NCBI RefSeq assembly: GCF_011947225.1
Contig: NZ_JAATVW010000005.1
Coordinates: 124,001-188,000, forward strand
From: Planosporangium flavigriseum
Lineage (GTDB): Bacteria; Actinomycetota; Actinomycetes; Mycobacteriales; Micromonosporaceae
Direction: 5' to 3'
DNA: 64,000 bases
Part shown: in pieces, positions 12,358 to 21,863 of the stretch
How positions within the stretch are numbered: position 1 is the stretch's first letter
Layout of the letters: every line of letters begins with the position of its first letter
The notes under the pieces: model-generated
Database searches by the model: none
Seen by the model: the letters and a program-made list of their open reading frames with translations, nothing else
What the model was told of the DNA's origin: nothing
Program-made: the position numbers and the translations under genes

Positions 12358-12926
12358 TGACGACTGCGACTCCTGAGAAGACCATGCCGCGTCTGAAGCA
12401 GCGGTACCGCGCGGAGATCGCGGCCCAGCTGCGCGAGCAGTTCGGCTACGCCAACCCGATGCAGATCCCCGGTCTGGTCAAGATCGTGGTGAACATGGGT
12501 GTCGGTGAGGCGGCTCGCGACGCCAAGCTGATCGACGGCGCGGTCCGTGACCTCGCCACGATCACCGGCCAGAAGCCGCAGGTGCGCCGGGCCACCAAGT
12601 CCATCGCGCAGTTCAAGCTGCGTGAGGGCATGCCGATCGGCGCGAAGGTGACGCTGCGCGGCGACCGGATGTGGGAGTTCCTGGACCGGCTGCTGTCGAT
12701 CGCGCTGCCGCGTATCCGTGACTTCCGCGGTCTGGACGGGCGCAAGCTCGACGGCCACGGCAACTACACGTTCGGGCTCACCGAGCAGTCGGTGTTCCAC
12801 GAGATCGACCAGGACCGGATCGATCGGCCGCGGGGCATGGACATCACCATCGTGACCACCGCGACGACGGACGACGAGGGCCGAGCGCTGCTCAAGCTGC
12901 TGGGCTTCCCGTTCAAGGAGAGCTGA
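12357..12926 (+). CDS. rplE: 50S ribosomal protein L5
   Basis: L5 (about 189 aa) binds 5S rRNA in the central protuberance. [40 protein letters not shown] and the C-terminal [20 protein letters not shown] are typical. ATG at 12357 overlaps the rplX stop (TGATG); the GTG three bases earlier is an alternative. It is four bases before rpsN. Confidence 0.97.
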   Translation: MTTATPEKTMPRLKQRYRAEIAAQLREQFGYANPMQIPGLVKIVVNMGVGEAARDAKLIDGAVRDLATITGQKPQVRRATKSIAQFKLREGMPIGAKVTLRGDRMWEFLDRLLSIALPRIRDFRGLDGRKLDGHGNYTFGLTEQSVFHEIDQDRIDRPRGMDITIVTTATTDDEGRALLKLLGFPFKES

Positions 12927-12929
12927 CCC

Positions 12930-13115
12930 ATGGCGAAGAAGGCGCTGATCCTCAAGGCGGCGCGCAAGCCGAAGTTCTCGGTGCGTGCCTACACCCGCTG
13001 CCAGCGGTGTGGCCGGCCGAAGGCGGTTTACCGCAAGTTCGGCCTGTGCCGGGTTTGCATCCGCGAGATGGCGCACCGGGGCGAGTTGCCCGGCGTGTCC
13101 AAGGCTTCCTGGTAA
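12930..13115 (+). CDS. rpsN: 30S ribosomal protein S14, zinc-binding type
   Basis: A 61-residue type Z S14 with the zinc ligands C24, C27, C40 and C43 (CQRCGRP...GLCRVC). It helps assemble the 30S head. This short zinc form is the standard copy in the spc operon of actinobacteria; zinc-free S14 paralogues are normally encoded elsewhere and derepressed by Zur. No such copy is in this window. Confidence 0.98.
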   Translation: MAKKALILKAARKPKFSVRAYTRCQRCGRPKAVYRKFGLCRVCIREMAHRGELPGVSKASW

Positions 13116-13198
13116 CTCAAGCGCAAGCTTCCCGCTTCGCCGTAGGCCCGCAGACCAATTCGTGCGGGAACCGCGGTGAGAAAGGCTGACGAATACCC

Positions 13199-13606
13199 AT
13201 GACCATGACCGACCCGATCGCAGACATGTTGACGCGTCTGCGTAACGCCAACCAGGCGTACCACGACCGGGTGGCGATGCCCTACTCGAAGATCAAGGCG
13301 AACGTCGCCGAGGTCCTCAAGGCGGAGGGCTACGTCTCCTCCTGGTCCGTGCAGGAGCCCGAAGAGGGCGCTGTCGGCAAGACCCTGATCGTGGAGCTCA
13401 AGTACGGCCCGAACCGCGAGCGCAGCCTCGCCGGTATCCGGCGCGTTTCCAAGCCCGGCCTCCGGGTGTACGCGAAGGCGCCTGAGCTGCCGCGCGTACT
13501 CGGTGGTCTCGGCGTGGCCGTGATCTCGACGTCCCAGGGACTGCTCACTGACCGGCAGGCCCGCAAGCGAGGGGTGGGCGGGGAAGTCCTCGCCTACGTC
13601 TGGTGA
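13199..13606 (+). CDS. rpsH: 30S ribosomal protein S8
   Basis: S8 (135 aa) binds the central domain of 16S rRNA and in E. coli represses the spc operon. It contains [19 protein letters not shown] and ends with the conserved [19 protein letters not shown]. The start may be ATG 13199 or ATG 13205 two codons later. It follows an 83-bp gap after rpsN. Confidence 0.97.
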   Translation: MTMTDPIADMLTRLRNANQAYHDRVAMPYSKIKANVAEVLKAEGYVSSWSVQEPEEGAVGKTLIVELKYGPNRERSLAGIRRVSKPGLRVYAKAPELPRVLGGLGVAVISTSQGLLTDRQARKRGVGGEVLAYVW

Positions 13607-13618
13607 GGAAGATCTGCA

Positions 13619-14161
13619 ATGTCGCGAATCGGACGTAAGCCAATTACGGTGCCCGCCGGCGTCGATGTCGCCATCGACGGCCAGACCATCACGGTCAAGG
13701 GGCCGAAGGGGCAGCTCTCGCACACTCTCGCCGAGCCGATCACGGCCGAGCGGGGCGAAGACGGCCAGCTGTACGTGACCCGGCCCAACGACGAGCGTCG
13801 GGCCAAGGAACTGCACGGACTGTCCCGCACCCTGATCGCCAACATGGTCGTCGGTGTTACTGAGGGTTACCGTAAGAGCCTGGAAATCGCCGGCACCGGT
13901 TACCGCGTGCAGGCCAAGGGTTCGGACCTCGAGTTCGCCCTCGGCTTCTCGCACCCGGTGACGGTCACGCCGCCGACCGGAATCACCTTCACGGTGGAGC
14001 GGCCGACGCTGTTCCACGTTGCCGGCATCGACAAGCAGTTGGTGGGCGAGGTCGCCGCCAACATCCGCAAGATCCGGCCGCCGGAGCCCTACAAGGGCAA
14101 GGGCGTCAAGTACCAGGGCGAGGTCATCCGCCGCAAGGCTGGAAAGGCAGGTAAGAAGTGA
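13619..14161 (+). CDS. rplF: 50S ribosomal protein L6
   Basis: L6 (180 aa) lies by the factor-binding site of the 50S subunit. It has two related halves, starting [20 protein letters not shown] and with the signature [20 protein letters not shown] near the end. Its TGA overlaps the GTG of rplR. Confidence 0.98.
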   Translation: MSRIGRKPITVPAGVDVAIDGQTITVKGPKGQLSHTLAEPITAERGEDGQLYVTRPNDERRAKELHGLSRTLIANMVVGVTEGYRKSLEIAGTGYRVQAKGSDLEFALGFSHPVTVTPPTGITFTVERPTLFHVAGIDKQLVGEVAANIRKIRPPEPYKGKGVKYQGEVIRRKAGKAGKK

Positions 14162-14553
14162 CGGCCACGCTGCAAAAGCGCCGCAACGCCGGCGGGATCG
14201 CCGCGGCGCGTCGCGTTGGACGCGCACGCCGGCACTTCCGTATCCGCAAGCGGCTCACCGGCACGCCGGAGCGTCCTCGCCTGGTGGTCACCCGGTCGCT
14301 GCGGAACATCACCGCTCAGGTGGTGGACGACACCACGGGCCACACGCTGGTCTCGGCTTCTACGCTGGACGCCGCTGTCCGTGGCGCCGAGGGCGACAAG
14401 CGCGCCCAGGCAGCCAAGGTTGGCGCCCTGCTGGCCGAGCGTGCGAAGGCCGCGGGTGTCAGCAAGGTCGTCTTCGACCGTGGTGGCAACCAGTACGCGG
14501 GGCGCATCGCCGCGCTGGCTGACGCCGCCCGCGAAGCCGGACTCGAGTTCTAG
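14158..14553 (+). CDS. rplR: 50S ribosomal protein L18
   Basis: L18 (131 aa) binds 5S rRNA with L5. The N-terminal basic segment [20 protein letters not shown] and the core [20 protein letters not shown] match the family. GTG at 14158 overlaps rplF by four bases. Confidence 0.97.
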   Translation: MTATLQKRRNAGGIAAARRVGRARRHFRIRKRLTGTPERPRLVVTRSLRNITAQVVDDTTGHTLVSASTLDAAVRGAEGDKRAQAAKVGALLAERAKAAGVSKVVFDRGGNQYAGRIAALADAAREAGLEF

Positions 14554-14566
14554 GAAGGAACCCCTA

Positions 14567-15187
14567 ATGCCAGGTCAACAGCGCAGGGGCGGCGGGTCCG
14601 GTAGCACCGAAGGTGGCGGCCGTCGCGATAACCGCCGTGAGGGCGGTGGCCGGGGCGGAGCGCCGGCCGAGAAGACTCCCCACCTCGAGCGGGTAGTCGC
14701 GATCAACCGGGTAGCCAAGGTCGTCAAGGGCGGTCGTCGGTTCAGCTTCACCGCGCTGGTCGTGGTGGGCGACGGCGACGGCACCGTGGGCGTCGGCTAC
14801 GGCAAGGCCAAGGAGGTGCCCGCGGCGATCGCCAAGGGTGTCGAGGAGGCCAAGAAGCACTTCTTCAAGGTGCCGCGGATCGCCGCCTCCATTCCGCACC
14901 CGGTGCAGGGCGAGGACGCTGCCGGGGTCGTGCTGCTCAAGCCGGCCAGTGCCGGAACGGGCGTCATCGCCGGTGGTCCGGTGCGTGCCGTCCTGGAGTG
15001 CGCCGGCATCCACGACGTGCTGTCGAAGAGCCTCGGCTCGTCGAACGCGATCAACATCGTGCACGCGACCGTGAACGCCCTGAAGCGGCTCGAGTCGCCG
15101 GAGGCGGTGGCCACCCGTCGTGGTTTGCCGGTCGAGGATGTGGCGCCGGCCGCGATGCTCGCGGCTCGTGCCGGGACGGGGGCATAA
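14567..15187 (+). CDS. rpsE: 30S ribosomal protein S5 with Gly-rich N-terminus
   Basis: S5 (206 aa) acts in decoding fidelity and is part of the mRNA entry helicase site with S3 and S4. ATG at 14567 follows AGGAAGGAA. Residues 1-35 are Gly/Arg-rich, an actinobacterial extension. The fold starts at [20 protein letters not shown], and the helix-loop [20 protein letters not shown] is intact. An upstream open stretch in the same frame lies inside rplR and is not coding. Confidence 0.97.
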   Translation: MPGQQRRGGGSGSTEGGGRRDNRREGGGRGGAPAEKTPHLERVVAINRVAKVVKGGRRFSFTALVVVGDGDGTVGVGYGKAKEVPAAIAKGVEEAKKHFFKVPRIAASIPHPVQGEDAAGVVLLKPASAGTGVIAGGPVRAVLECAGIHDVLSKSLGSSNAINIVHATVNALKRLESPEAVATRRGLPVEDVAPAAMLAARAGTGA

Positions 15188-15370
15188 GTGGCACGCCTCA
15201 AGGTGACCCAGGTACGTTCCGAGATCGGGTCGAAGCAGAACCAGCGGGACACGCTGCGTTCGCTCGGCCTGAAGCGGATCCGCGACGCGGTCGTCAAGGA
15301 AGACCGCCCCGAGATCCGGGGCATGATCCAGACGGTGACGCACCTCGTCCGGGTCGAGGAGGTCGAGTAA
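15188..15370 (+). CDS. rpmD: 50S ribosomal protein L30
   Basis: L30 (60 aa), a small 50S protein. [20 protein letters not shown] and the motif [10 protein letters not shown] identify it. GTG at 15188 is directly adjacent to the rpsE TAA, with no gap. Five bases separate it from rplO. Confidence 0.97.
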   Translation: MARLKVTQVRSEIGSKQNQRDTLRSLGLKRIRDAVVKEDRPEIRGMIQTVTHLVRVEEVE

Positions 15371-15374
15371 TCCA

Positions 15375-15830
15375 ATGACGATCAAGGTTCATGACCTGCG
15401 GCCGGCTCCGGGCGCCAAGACCGCGAAGACCCGCGTGGGTCGCGGTGAGGGCTCCAAGGGCAAGTCCGCTGGCCGCGGTACCAAGGGCAGCAAGGCCCGT
15501 GGCAACATCCCCGCTTGGTTCGAGGGTGGGCAGATGCCGCTGCACATGCGGCTGCCGAAGCTGAAGGGCTTCAAGAACAAGTTCAAGGTCGAGTTCCAGG
15601 TCGTCAACCTGGACCGCCTCGCGGAGCTGTTCCCGCAGGGCGGCCAGGTCGGCCCGGTCGAGCTTGCCAGCGCCGGTGCGGTCCGCAAGGGCCAGCTGGT
15701 GAAGGTGCTCGGCACGGGTGACCTGGGCGGTGTCCGGCTGGACATCACCGCCCACGCGTTCAGCGCCTCGGCCCGCGAGAAGATCGCGGCCGCTGGTGGC
15801 TCGGCCCGCGTGGTCGGCGAGGAGTCCTGA
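15375..15830 (+). CDS. rplO: 50S ribosomal protein L15
   Basis: L15 (151 aa) is a late 50S assembly protein. It contains [40 protein letters not shown] and the signature [20 protein letters not shown]. It is the last gene of the long rpsJ-rplO cluster and is followed by a strong hairpin at 15870-15911. Confidence 0.98.
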   Translation: MTIKVHDLRPAPGAKTAKTRVGRGEGSKGKSAGRGTKGSKARGNIPAWFEGGQMPLHMRLPKLKGFKNKFKVEFQVVNLDRLAELFPQGGQVGPVELASAGAVRKGQLVKVLGTGDLGGVRLDITAHAFSASAREKIAAAGGSARVVGEES

Positions 15831-15869
15831 CGGACCGCTCCGGCCATGTCGTCCATCGACTGTCATGCG

Positions 15870-15911
15870 CGATCTCCGATCACGGTGCTCCGGCTCCGTG
15901 GTCGGAGATCG
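15870..15911 (+). terminator. Hairpin terminator after rplO
   Basis: CGATCTCCGATCACGG pairs with CCGTGGTCGGAGATCG over 16 bp (one G-T wobble) with a 10-nt loop. There is no U run. It lies between rplO and a new promoter for secY, so the S10/spc transcript probably ends or is strongly attenuated here. Confidence 0.75.
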
Positions 15912-15962
15912 TCGCTTGGCGATAGGTGTAGGCCGCGCGGGCGTGATGCCACGCACGGGGGC

Positions 15963-15971
15963 TGTTAGAGT
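15963..15971 (+). promoter_or_regulatory. Extended -10 promoter of secY
   Basis: TGT-TAGAGT, an extended -10 just downstream of the rplO hairpin. The -35 is poor. The ~100-nt leader that follows has small hairpins (CGCGGC-AAA-GCCGCG near 16014 and CCGCC/GGCGG near 16040). Confidence 0.55.
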
Positions 15972-16078
15972 CCGTTCCGAACCATCACTCGTACTCATCC
16001 GACCGATCTCACGCGGCAAAGCCGCGCGGGAACCTGAATCCGCCAACCGGCGGGCCGCTTTTGGCGCAGGAGGAAGCC

Positions 16079-17413
16079 GTGTCATCCCCCTTCATCAGTG
16101 CGTTCAAGACGCCTGACCTGCGCAAGAAGCTCTTGTTCACGGTCGCGATGGTCGCGGTCTACCGGCTGGGCGCCACGATGCCCAGCCCGGGCGTGTCGTA
16201 CACGAACGTCCAGAAGTGCATCGAGCGGGTCCACGCCAGTGACACCACGGGCGTCTTCATGCTGCTGGACCTGTTCTCCGGCGGGGCGCTGCTTCAGCTG
16301 TCGGTCTTCGCGCTCGGAATCATGCCGTACATCACCGCCAGCATCATCCTGCAGCTGCTCACCGTGGTCATTCCGCGGTTGGAGCAGCTCCGCAAGGAAG
16401 GCCAGGCGGGCCAGGCGAAGATCACCCAGTACACCCGCTATCTCACCCTCGGCCTGGCGATCCTGCAGTCCTCGGCGTTTGTGGCGCTGGCCCGCTCCGG
16501 TCAGCTGTTCAACAACCAGTGCCCCGAGTACCCGATCGTCCCCAGCACCAGCCTGCCGATGTGGGTGACCGTCGGCGCTCTGGTGGTCACGATGACGGCG
16601 GGCACCGGCGTTGTCATGTGGCTCGGTGAGCTGATCACCGACCGCGGTATCGGCAACGGCATGTCGGTCCTGATCTTCACGTCGATCGCGGCCCGCCTGC
16701 CCGCCGAGGGGCGCCAGATCTGGCAGAACAGCCCGTACAAGTTCTTCGCGGTGCTCGCCATCGGCGTCATCGTCATCGCGTTCGTGGTCTTCCTCGAGCA
16801 GGCGCAGCGCCGGGTGCCGGTCCAGTACGCCAAGCGGATGATCGGTCGCCGCATGTACGGCGGGACCTCGACCTACATCCCGCTCAAGGTGAACCAGGCG
16901 GGTGTCATCCCGGTCATCTTCGCCTCGTCGTTGCTGTACCTGCCGCAGCTGATCATCCAGCTGATGGGGGAGAAGGCGACGAACAACAGCGTGCTGGTCT
17001 GGATCGACAGGCACTTCGTGCAGCAGGGCGCGATGAACGGGCCGTACTATGTCGGCACCTACTTCTTGCTGATCATCTTCTTCACGTACTTCTACGTGTC
17101 GATCACCTTCAACCCGACTGAGGTGGCCGACAACATGAAGAAGTACGGCGGGTTCGTACCGGGCATCCGCCCGGGTAAGCCGACCGCCGAGTATCTGGAC
17201 TTCATTCTGAGCCGCATCACGCTGCCAGGTGCGATCTACCTCGGGATCATCGCAGTCCTGCCGAACCTGTTCATCGGGTTCGTCGGGGGTAATCTGCAAA
17301 ACTTCCCGTTCGGCGGCACAGCGGTGCTGATCATGGTTGGTGTCGGTCTAGAAACGGTAAAGCAGATCGAGAGCCAGCTGATGCAGCGCAATTACGAAGG
17401 ATTCCTCAGGTGA
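16079..17413 (+). CDS. secY: Preprotein translocase channel SecY
   Basis: SecY (444 aa from this start) forms the protein-conducting channel with SecE and SecG and exports signal-peptide proteins in an unfolded state. Ten hydrophobic membrane segments are visible, starting [20 protein letters not shown]. The plug and hinge region and the cytoplasmic loop [20 protein letters not shown] are conserved. GTG 16079 is chosen because GGAGGAA lies six bases before it; a TTG at 16061 would put that site inside the gene. adk follows in the same direction after 37 bases. Confidence 0.97.
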   Translation: MSSPFISAFKTPDLRKKLLFTVAMVAVYRLGATMPSPGVSYTNVQKCIERVHASDTTGVFMLLDLFSGGALLQLSVFALGIMPYITASIILQLLTVVIPRLEQLRKEGQAGQAKITQYTRYLTLGLAILQSSAFVALARSGQLFNNQCPEYPIVPSTSLPMWVTVGALVVTMTAGTGVVMWLGELITDRGIGNGMSVLIFTSIAARLPAEGRQIWQNSPYKFFAVLAIGVIVIAFVVFLEQAQRRVPVQYAKRMIGRRMYGGTSTYIPLKVNQAGVIPVIFASSLLYLPQLIIQLMGEKATNNSVLVWIDRHFVQQGAMNGPYYVGTYFLLIIFFTYFYVSITFNPTEVADNMKKYGGFVPGIRPGKPTAEYLDFILSRITLPGAIYLGIIAVLPNLFIGFVGGNLQNFPFGGTAVLIMVGVGLETVKQIESQLMQRNYEGFLR

Positions 17414-17450
17414 CCGGGTCGGCCACCCTGTACGAGTCGGGGGCATACGC

Positions 17451-18104
17451 GTGAGGTTGGTGCTGGTCGGTCCTCCGGGGGCGGGCAAGGGGACCCAGGC
17501 CGAGTTCATCGCAGCACATCTCGCCGTGCCCAAGATCTCGACCGGTGACATCTTCCGGGCCAACGTCTCGCAGGGCACCCCGCTCGGCGTGGAGGCCAAG
17601 CGCTACATGGACGCGGGCCAGTTGGTGCCGGACGAGGTGACCATCAACATGGTCCGCGACCGGCTCGCCGAGGCGGACGCCGCTGACGGCTTCCTGCTCG
17701 ACGGCTTCCCGCGGACGGTGCCGCAGGCGGCCGCGCTCGACAAGCTGCTGGTCGACATGGGCAGCTCGCTGGACCTGGTGCTCGAACTCGTGGTCGACGA
17801 CGACGAGGTCATCCGGCGGCTGTCCGGCCGGCGCACCTGCCGGGGCTGCGGCAAGATCTGGCACATCGAGTTCGATTCCACCTCGCGTGAGGGCATCTGC
17901 GACCGGTGCGGCTCGGAACTGTTCCAGCGTGACGACGACAAGGCCGAGACGATTGCGAATCGGCTGGTGGAGTACTCGTCCAAGACCGCGCCGCTGGTCG
18001 ACTACTACGGTGCCCAGGGCAAGCTGGTGGGCATCGACGCGACCGGCCCCGTCGAAGATGTGACGCTCCGGGCGATCGACGCCCTGCGCTCGTACGGTGG
18101 ATAA
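17451..18104 (+). CDS. adk: Adenylate kinase, zinc-lid type
   Basis: Converts ATP + AMP to 2 ADP in the cytoplasm (217 aa). The P-loop is GPPGAGKGT (7-15), with TGDIFR and DGFPRT for AMP binding. The LID domain has four cysteines (C130, C133, C150, C153), a zinc-binding lid as in many Gram-positive enzymes; most actinobacterial short forms lack a lid, so this is the long form. It is placed between secY and map as in most bacteria. The ribosome site before GTG 17451 is weak. Confidence 0.96.
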   Translation: MRLVLVGPPGAGKGTQAEFIAAHLAVPKISTGDIFRANVSQGTPLGVEAKRYMDAGQLVPDEVTINMVRDRLAEADAADGFLLDGFPRTVPQAAALDKLLVDMGSSLDLVLELVVDDDEVIRRLSGRRTCRGCGKIWHIEFDSTSREGICDRCGSELFQRDDDKAETIANRLVEYSSKTAPLVDYYGAQGKLVGIDATGPVEDVTLRAIDALRSYGG

Positions 18105-18107
18105 GTG

Positions 18108-18962
18108 ATGGCCGAACGGCACTGGGACATCGAGTACAAGACGCCGGAGCAGATTCGCAAGATGCGCGCGGCGGGTCTGCTCGTGGCCGCCACGTTGGAG
18201 AAGCTCCGGGACGCCGTGGCGCCGGGGGTGTCGACGGCGGATCTTGACGCGATCGCCGAGGAGTCGATCCGATCGGGCGGCGGGATTCCGTCGTTCCTCG
18301 GTTACCACGGCTACCCGGCGTCGATCTGCACCTCGGTCAACAATGAGATCGTGCACGCCATCCCGAGCGCGAAAGCGGTTCTGCGCGAGGGCGACGTCAT
18401 CTCGATCGACTGCGGAGCGATCGTGGACGGCTGGCACGGTGACTCGGCGATCACCGTCGGCGTCGGCGAGGCCCGCCGGGACGTGCTGCGGATGGCGCAG
18501 GTCGCCGAGGACGCCATGTGGGCCGGCATCGCGGAGGCGGCGCGTGGACTCCGGTCCGGCCGGGGTCGCCTGACTGACATCTCCCACGCGATCCAGTCAA
18601 GTGTCCGGAAGGCCGGCCGGTACGGCATCGTCGAGGGGTACGGCGGACACGGCATCGGCACCCAGATGCACCAGGACCCGTTCGTGCTCAACTACGGCCG
18701 GCCGGGTAAGGGCCCGCTCCTGCAGGCGGGCCTGTGCATCGCGATCGAGCCGATGCTCACCCTCGGCCGGTCGCGGACCGTCGAACTCGAGGACGGGTGG
18801 ACCGTGGTCACCGCGGACGGCTCGCCGGCGGTGCACGTGGAGCACTCGATCGCCCTCTGCGAGGACGGCGTGTGGGTGCTCACCGCCGCAGACGGTGGCC
18901 GGGAGCGGCTGGGGGAGTTGGCCGCGGAGATGGCCCGGACGGAGCCCGCCAAGCAGGCATGA
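18108..18962 (+). CDS. map: Methionine aminopeptidase, type I
   Basis: Removes the initiator methionine from new proteins (284 aa). The five metal ligands are all present: D101, D112, H181, E214 and E245 (SIDCGAIVDGWHGD, GYGGHGIGTQMH, IAIEPMLTLG, VEHSIAL). ATG 18108 or the GTG three bases before can start it, within a few bases of the adk stop. Its TGA overlaps the ATG of the following membrane gene (ATGA). Confidence 0.97.
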   Translation: MAERHWDIEYKTPEQIRKMRAAGLLVAATLEKLRDAVAPGVSTADLDAIAEESIRSGGGIPSFLGYHGYPASICTSVNNEIVHAIPSAKAVLREGDVISIDCGAIVDGWHGDSAITVGVGEARRDVLRMAQVAEDAMWAGIAEAARGLRSGRGRLTDISHAIQSSVRKAGRYGIVEGYGGHGIGTQMHQDPFVLNYGRPGKGPLLQAGLCIAIEPMLTLGRSRTVELEDGWTVVTADGSPAVHVEHSIALCEDGVWVLTAADGGRERLGELAAEMARTEPAKQA

Positions 18963-19336
18963 CCTGCTGCCCGCCGGGTATGCGTGACCTGCCCGGTCCG
19001 GAGCGGGCTCAGCTCGTACCTCCGCCACCGGCGGATCCCACCGCGCGTAAGCCACCGACGGCGCCCGAGACCCGGGAACGCCGCGGGTTCCCGCAGTGGA
19101 TCTTCGCGGCATGGAGCGGCTGGCTGACCGTCTCGATCATCGTCAACGTGGTCTGATTGCTCACTCGAGCCGGTTACTACTGGCCGAAGTGGGTCATGGG
19201 CCCCTGGGGAGCGGTTCTGCTCGCTGGCACCGTCAACGGGCTGATGTTCGGTGGGGGCGGCCAGAGCAAGTCGGGCCGCAAGGCGGCCAGGCGCCAGGAG
19301 CGCGACCTGCGGCGTGGGGAGCGGCGGGGATACTGA
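18959..19336 (+). pseudogene. 2TM-domain membrane protein interrupted by in-frame TGA
   Basis: ATG 18959 overlaps the map stop. The first 65 codons give a Cys/Pro-rich start and one membrane helix (PQWIFAAWSGWLTVSIIVNV). A TGA at 19154-19156 stops it. The same frame then continues for 59 codons as LLTRAGYYWPKWVMGPWGAV, a second helix and a basic tail, to TGA 19334-19336. Helix, W-rich YYWPKW linker, helix is the layout of bacterial 2TM-domain proteins, so the TGA most simply replaces a TGG tryptophan. It could be a real nonsense mutation or a base-call error, or only the 65-aa form may be made. Confidence 0.65.
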
Positions 19337-19360
19337 CGCCGCTATCACGGCGGCGGTGTA

Positions 19361-19385
19361 GACACGCCCGACCGCGGGTGCGCGG
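19361..19385 (+). promoter_or_regulatory. Partial third copy of the ribosomal leader element
   Basis: Positions 19361-19378 match 18 nt of the element found in the rpsL (1363-1387) and rpsJ (6098-6122) leaders; the 3' arm then diverges. An alternative hairpin CCGCG-GGTG-CGCGG is possible. Here the element lies upstream of the best infA promoter rather than within its leader, so either another promoter exists or this copy is decaying. Confidence 0.55.
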
Positions 19386-19394
19386 AACCCCGGT

Positions 19395-19424
19395 TTGCCG
19401 TAGAGGACATGCCGCGCGTAGACT
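19395..19424 (+). promoter_or_regulatory. Promoter of infA
   Basis: TTGCCG (19395-19400), 18-bp spacer, TAGACT (19419-19424). A transcript from here has a leader of about 140 nt before infA. Confidence 0.65.
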
Positions 19425-19571
19425 GGCACACTGGCGCGCAGCGTCCCTTCTGGCATGCCTGCCCCGCGCTTCGGCGGGCGGCCAGATTCCGCGGCTGGCA
19501 TGGGTACCTCGGTTACCCGTGAAGGGCGATGTGGGCCAGCCAACCAGTCCCGACGTCAGGTAGCGGAGGAC

Positions 19572-19793
19572 ATGCCGAAGAAGGACGGGGCCATCGAGAT
19601 CGAGGGCCGGGTGATCGAGCCACTCCCGAACGCAATGTTCAGGGTGGAGCTCGCCAACGGCCACAAGGTCTTGGCCCACATTAGCGGCAAGATGCGTCAG
19701 CACTACATCCGCATCCTGCCCGAGGACAGGGTCGTCGTCGAGCTTTCGCCGTACGACCTGACCCGCGGGCGCATCGTCTATCGCTACAAGTGA
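19572..19793 (+). CDS. infA: Translation initiation factor IF-1
   Basis: IF-1 (73 aa) occupies the 30S A site during initiation. The OB fold sequence [20 protein letters not shown] through [20 protein letters not shown] to RGRIVYRYK is canonical. The ribosome site GGAGGA (19565-19570) ends only one base before ATG, unusually close, but no other start fits the family. Confidence 0.97.
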   Translation: MPKKDGAIEIEGRVIEPLPNAMFRVELANGHKVLAHISGKMRQHYIRILPEDRVVVELSPYDLTRGRIVYRYK

Positions 19794-19986
19794 GCTGACG
19801 GTCGGGCCGACCGTTGTTCAGGGCCGCTGTGGTCCGGTGACGACGTGCCGAGACAAGAGCTCGACGACCGGTCGGTACCGCGGGGTGTACCCGCGGGTCG
19901 GACTGGTCGAATAATGGTCGGTTCCCCTTCCGGGCCGGGCGCTTCTGTGCCTGGTGTGGAAGGGACGGGAAGCAAGGGCACATACC

Positions 19987-20100
19987 GTGAAGGTCAAGCC
20001 GAGCGTTAAGAAGATCTGCAACAAGTGCCGCGTCATCCGCCGGCACGGCCGGGTCATGATCATCTGCGCTGACCCGCGCCACAAGCAGCGCCAGGGCTGA
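19987..20100 (+). CDS. rpmJ: 50S ribosomal protein L36, zinc type
   Basis: A 37-residue L36 starting at GTG 19987: [20 protein letters not shown] and ending QRQG. Zinc ligands C11, C14, C27 and H32 are all present, so it is the C+ (zinc) form. It lies 193 bp after infA and 220 bp before rpsM, the standard alpha operon order. Easily missed because of its length. Confidence 0.97.
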   Translation: MKVKPSVKKICNKCRVIRRHGRVMIICADPRHKQRQG

Positions 20101-20235
20101 TGACCTGCGCTGGGCCGCCGCGCGAAGCGAGCGGACCAGAGTGGTCACTTACCCCCGGCACCTAGCTAGCTGAATACAGGCTCGTCCCAGCCGCGAGCAC
20201 GCGCCGCCGATAGGGTTCGGCGCTTCGTGGCTAAC

Positions 20236-20272
20236 CCCCGGTCGGAGGCCGGGGCCCGCCCGGGCAGGCGGG
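20236..20272 (+). promoter_or_regulatory. Two adjacent hairpins upstream of rpsM
   Basis: CCCCGG/CCGGGG (20236-20254) is followed at once by CCCGCC/GGCGGG (20255-20272). They lie about 50 nt before the rpsM start in a 220-bp gap otherwise without features. They could be an attenuator or a translational control site; S4-dependent control of the alpha operon is known in E. coli, but this structure is not obviously the same. Confidence 0.45.
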
Positions 20273-20320
20273 GTGGGGCGGGCACAGACCTCCGATGAAC
20301 CATGAGGAGCACGCCCGCAC

Positions 20321-20701
20321 ATGGCACGTCTAGCCGGCGTCGATCTCCCCCGCGAGAAGCGGATGGAGATCGCGCTCACCTACATTTTCGGCATTGGCCG
20401 TACCCGCGCCGTCGAGGCGCTCTCCGCAACCGGTATCAGCCCGGACAAGCGCGCGAAGGACCTGACCGACGAAGAGGTCGTCCTGCTGCGTGACTACATC
20501 GAAGGCAACTTCCGGGTCGAGGGTGATCTGCGCCGCGAGGTCGCCGCCGACATTCGGCGCAAGGTGGAGATCGGCTGCTACGCCGGTATCCGTCACCGTC
20601 GCGGCCTGCCGGTGCGCGGTCAGCGCACTCGCACCAACGCGCGTACCCGCAAGGGTCCCAAGCGCACCGTCGCCGGTAAGAAGAAGCCGGGCAAGAAGTA
20701 A
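20321..20701 (+). CDS. rpsM: 30S ribosomal protein S13
   Basis: S13 (126 aa) forms bridges between the 30S head and the 50S subunit and touches P-site tRNA. It contains [27 protein letters not shown] and the basic tail [23 protein letters not shown] at 20321. First of the tightly spaced rpsM-rpsK-rpsD group. Confidence 0.98.
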   Translation: MARLAGVDLPREKRMEIALTYIFGIGRTRAVEALSATGISPDKRAKDLTDEEVVLLRDYIEGNFRVEGDLRREVAADIRRKVEIGCYAGIRHRRGLPVRGQRTRTNARTRKGPKRTVAGKKKPGKK

Positions 20702-20725
20702 AAAGACTTAGGAGCGCATAGACAC

Positions 20726-21136
20726 ATGCCACCCAAGGCACGCGCCGGCTCGGCCGCAGTCAAGAAGGTCCGGCGCAAGGAACGCAAGAATGTCGCGCAC
20801 GGCCAGGCGCACATCAAGAGCACGTTCAACAACACGATCGTCTCCATCACCGACCCGACCGGTGCGGTGATCTCCTGGGCCTCCTCCGGCCAGGTGGGCT
20901 TCAAGGGCTCGCGCAAGTCGACCCCGTTCGCCGCGCAGTTGGCCGCCGAGGCCGCCGCGCGTCGCGCGATGGAGCACGGGATGCGCAAGGTCGACGTCTT
21001 CGTGAAGGGCCCGGGCTCGGGCCGAGAGACCGCTATCCGTTCGCTGCAGGCCGTCGGCCTCGAGGTCGGTCAGATCTCCGACGTCACGCCCCAGCCGCAC
21101 AACGGGTGCCGTCCGCCGAAGCGTCGCCGGGTCTAA
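20726..21136 (+). CDS. rpsK: 30S ribosomal protein S11
   Basis: S11 (136 aa) lies on the 30S platform near the E site. [40 protein letters not shown] and the C-terminal [15 protein letters not shown] are conserved. ATG at 20726 is preceded by GGAG; 24 bases after rpsM. Confidence 0.98.
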   Translation: MPPKARAGSAAVKKVRRKERKNVAHGQAHIKSTFNNTIVSITDPTGAVISWASSGQVGFKGSRKSTPFAAQLAAEAAARRAMEHGMRKVDVFVKGPGSGRETAIRSLQAVGLEVGQISDVTPQPHNGCRPPKRRRV

Positions 21137-21156
21137 GGGTCTGAGGAGATAGATAG

Positions 21157-21783
21157 ATGGCACGTTACACAGGAGCCGACTGCCGTCGGTGCCGCCGCGA
21201 GAAGATGAAGCTGTTCCTCAAGGGCAGCAAGTGCGAAGGGCCGAAGTGCCCGTTCGAGTCGCGCCCCTTCCCGCCCGGCCAGCACGGTCGCGGTCGGCCG
21301 AAGGAGACCGAGTACCTGCTTCAGCTTCGTGAGAAGCAGAAGGCCCGCCGCATCTACGGCATCCTGGAGAAGCAGTTCCGCGGGTACTACGAGGAGGCGG
21401 TGCGCAAGCCGGGTAAGACCGGTGAGGTGCTGCTGCAGATCCTCGAGTCGCGGCTGGACAACGTGGTCTACCGGGCCGGGTACGCGCACTCGCGCGACAT
21501 GGCCCGTCAGTTGGTCACGCACGGCCACATCCTGGTCAACGGCAAGAAGGTCAACGTCCCGTCCTACCGGGTTCGTGAGCACGACATCGTTTCGGTGCGC
21601 GAGAAGTCGCGTGAGATGACGCCGTTCGTGGTCGCGAACGCGCAGGCCGGGAGCCGGACCGTGCCGGCCTGGCTGGAGGCGATCCCGAGCGAGATGAAGA
21701 TTCTGGTCCACTCGCTGCCGGCCCGTCAGGTCATCGACACGCAGGTCCAGGAACAGCTCATCGTCGAGCTCTACTCGAAGTAA
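21157..21783 (+). CDS. rpsD: 30S ribosomal protein S4, cysteine-rich type
   Basis: S4 (208 aa) starts 30S assembly and affects accuracy. The N-terminal domain has four cysteines (C9, C12, C26, C31) typical of zinc-binding S4. The S4 RNA-binding domain [20 protein letters not shown] and [19 protein letters not shown] follows. It is the last gene before the hairpin separating it from rpoA. Confidence 0.97.
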   Translation: MARYTGADCRRCRREKMKLFLKGSKCEGPKCPFESRPFPPGQHGRGRPKETEYLLQLREKQKARRIYGILEKQFRGYYEEAVRKPGKTGEVLLQILESRLDNVVYRAGYAHSRDMARQLVTHGHILVNGKKVNVPSYRVREHDIVSVREKSREMTPFVVANAQAGSRTVPAWLEAIPSEMKILVHSLPARQVIDTQVQEQLIVELYSK

Positions 21784-21786
21784 GTG

Positions 21787-21814
21787 TTTGTGGGGGGCGT
21801 CCGCCCCCCACAAA
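21787..21814 (+). terminator. Perfect hairpin between rpsD and rpoA
   Basis: TTTGTGGGGGGC pairs perfectly with GCCCCCCACAAA around a GTCC loop, three bases after the rpsD stop. A-residues, not T-residues, follow on the coding strand, so it is not a classic intrinsic terminator. It may protect an upstream mRNA end or lower rpoA expression relative to the ribosomal genes. Confidence 0.65.
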
Positions 21815-21863
21815 AAACGTTGGCGTCATATAGCGGGCGCCTGACGTACTGGAGGAAAAGCAA

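Noticed and set aside
16061-16078. TTG 16061 as the secY start
   Set aside because: It would bury the strong GGAGGAA ribosome site inside the gene; GTG 16079 is correctly spaced from it.
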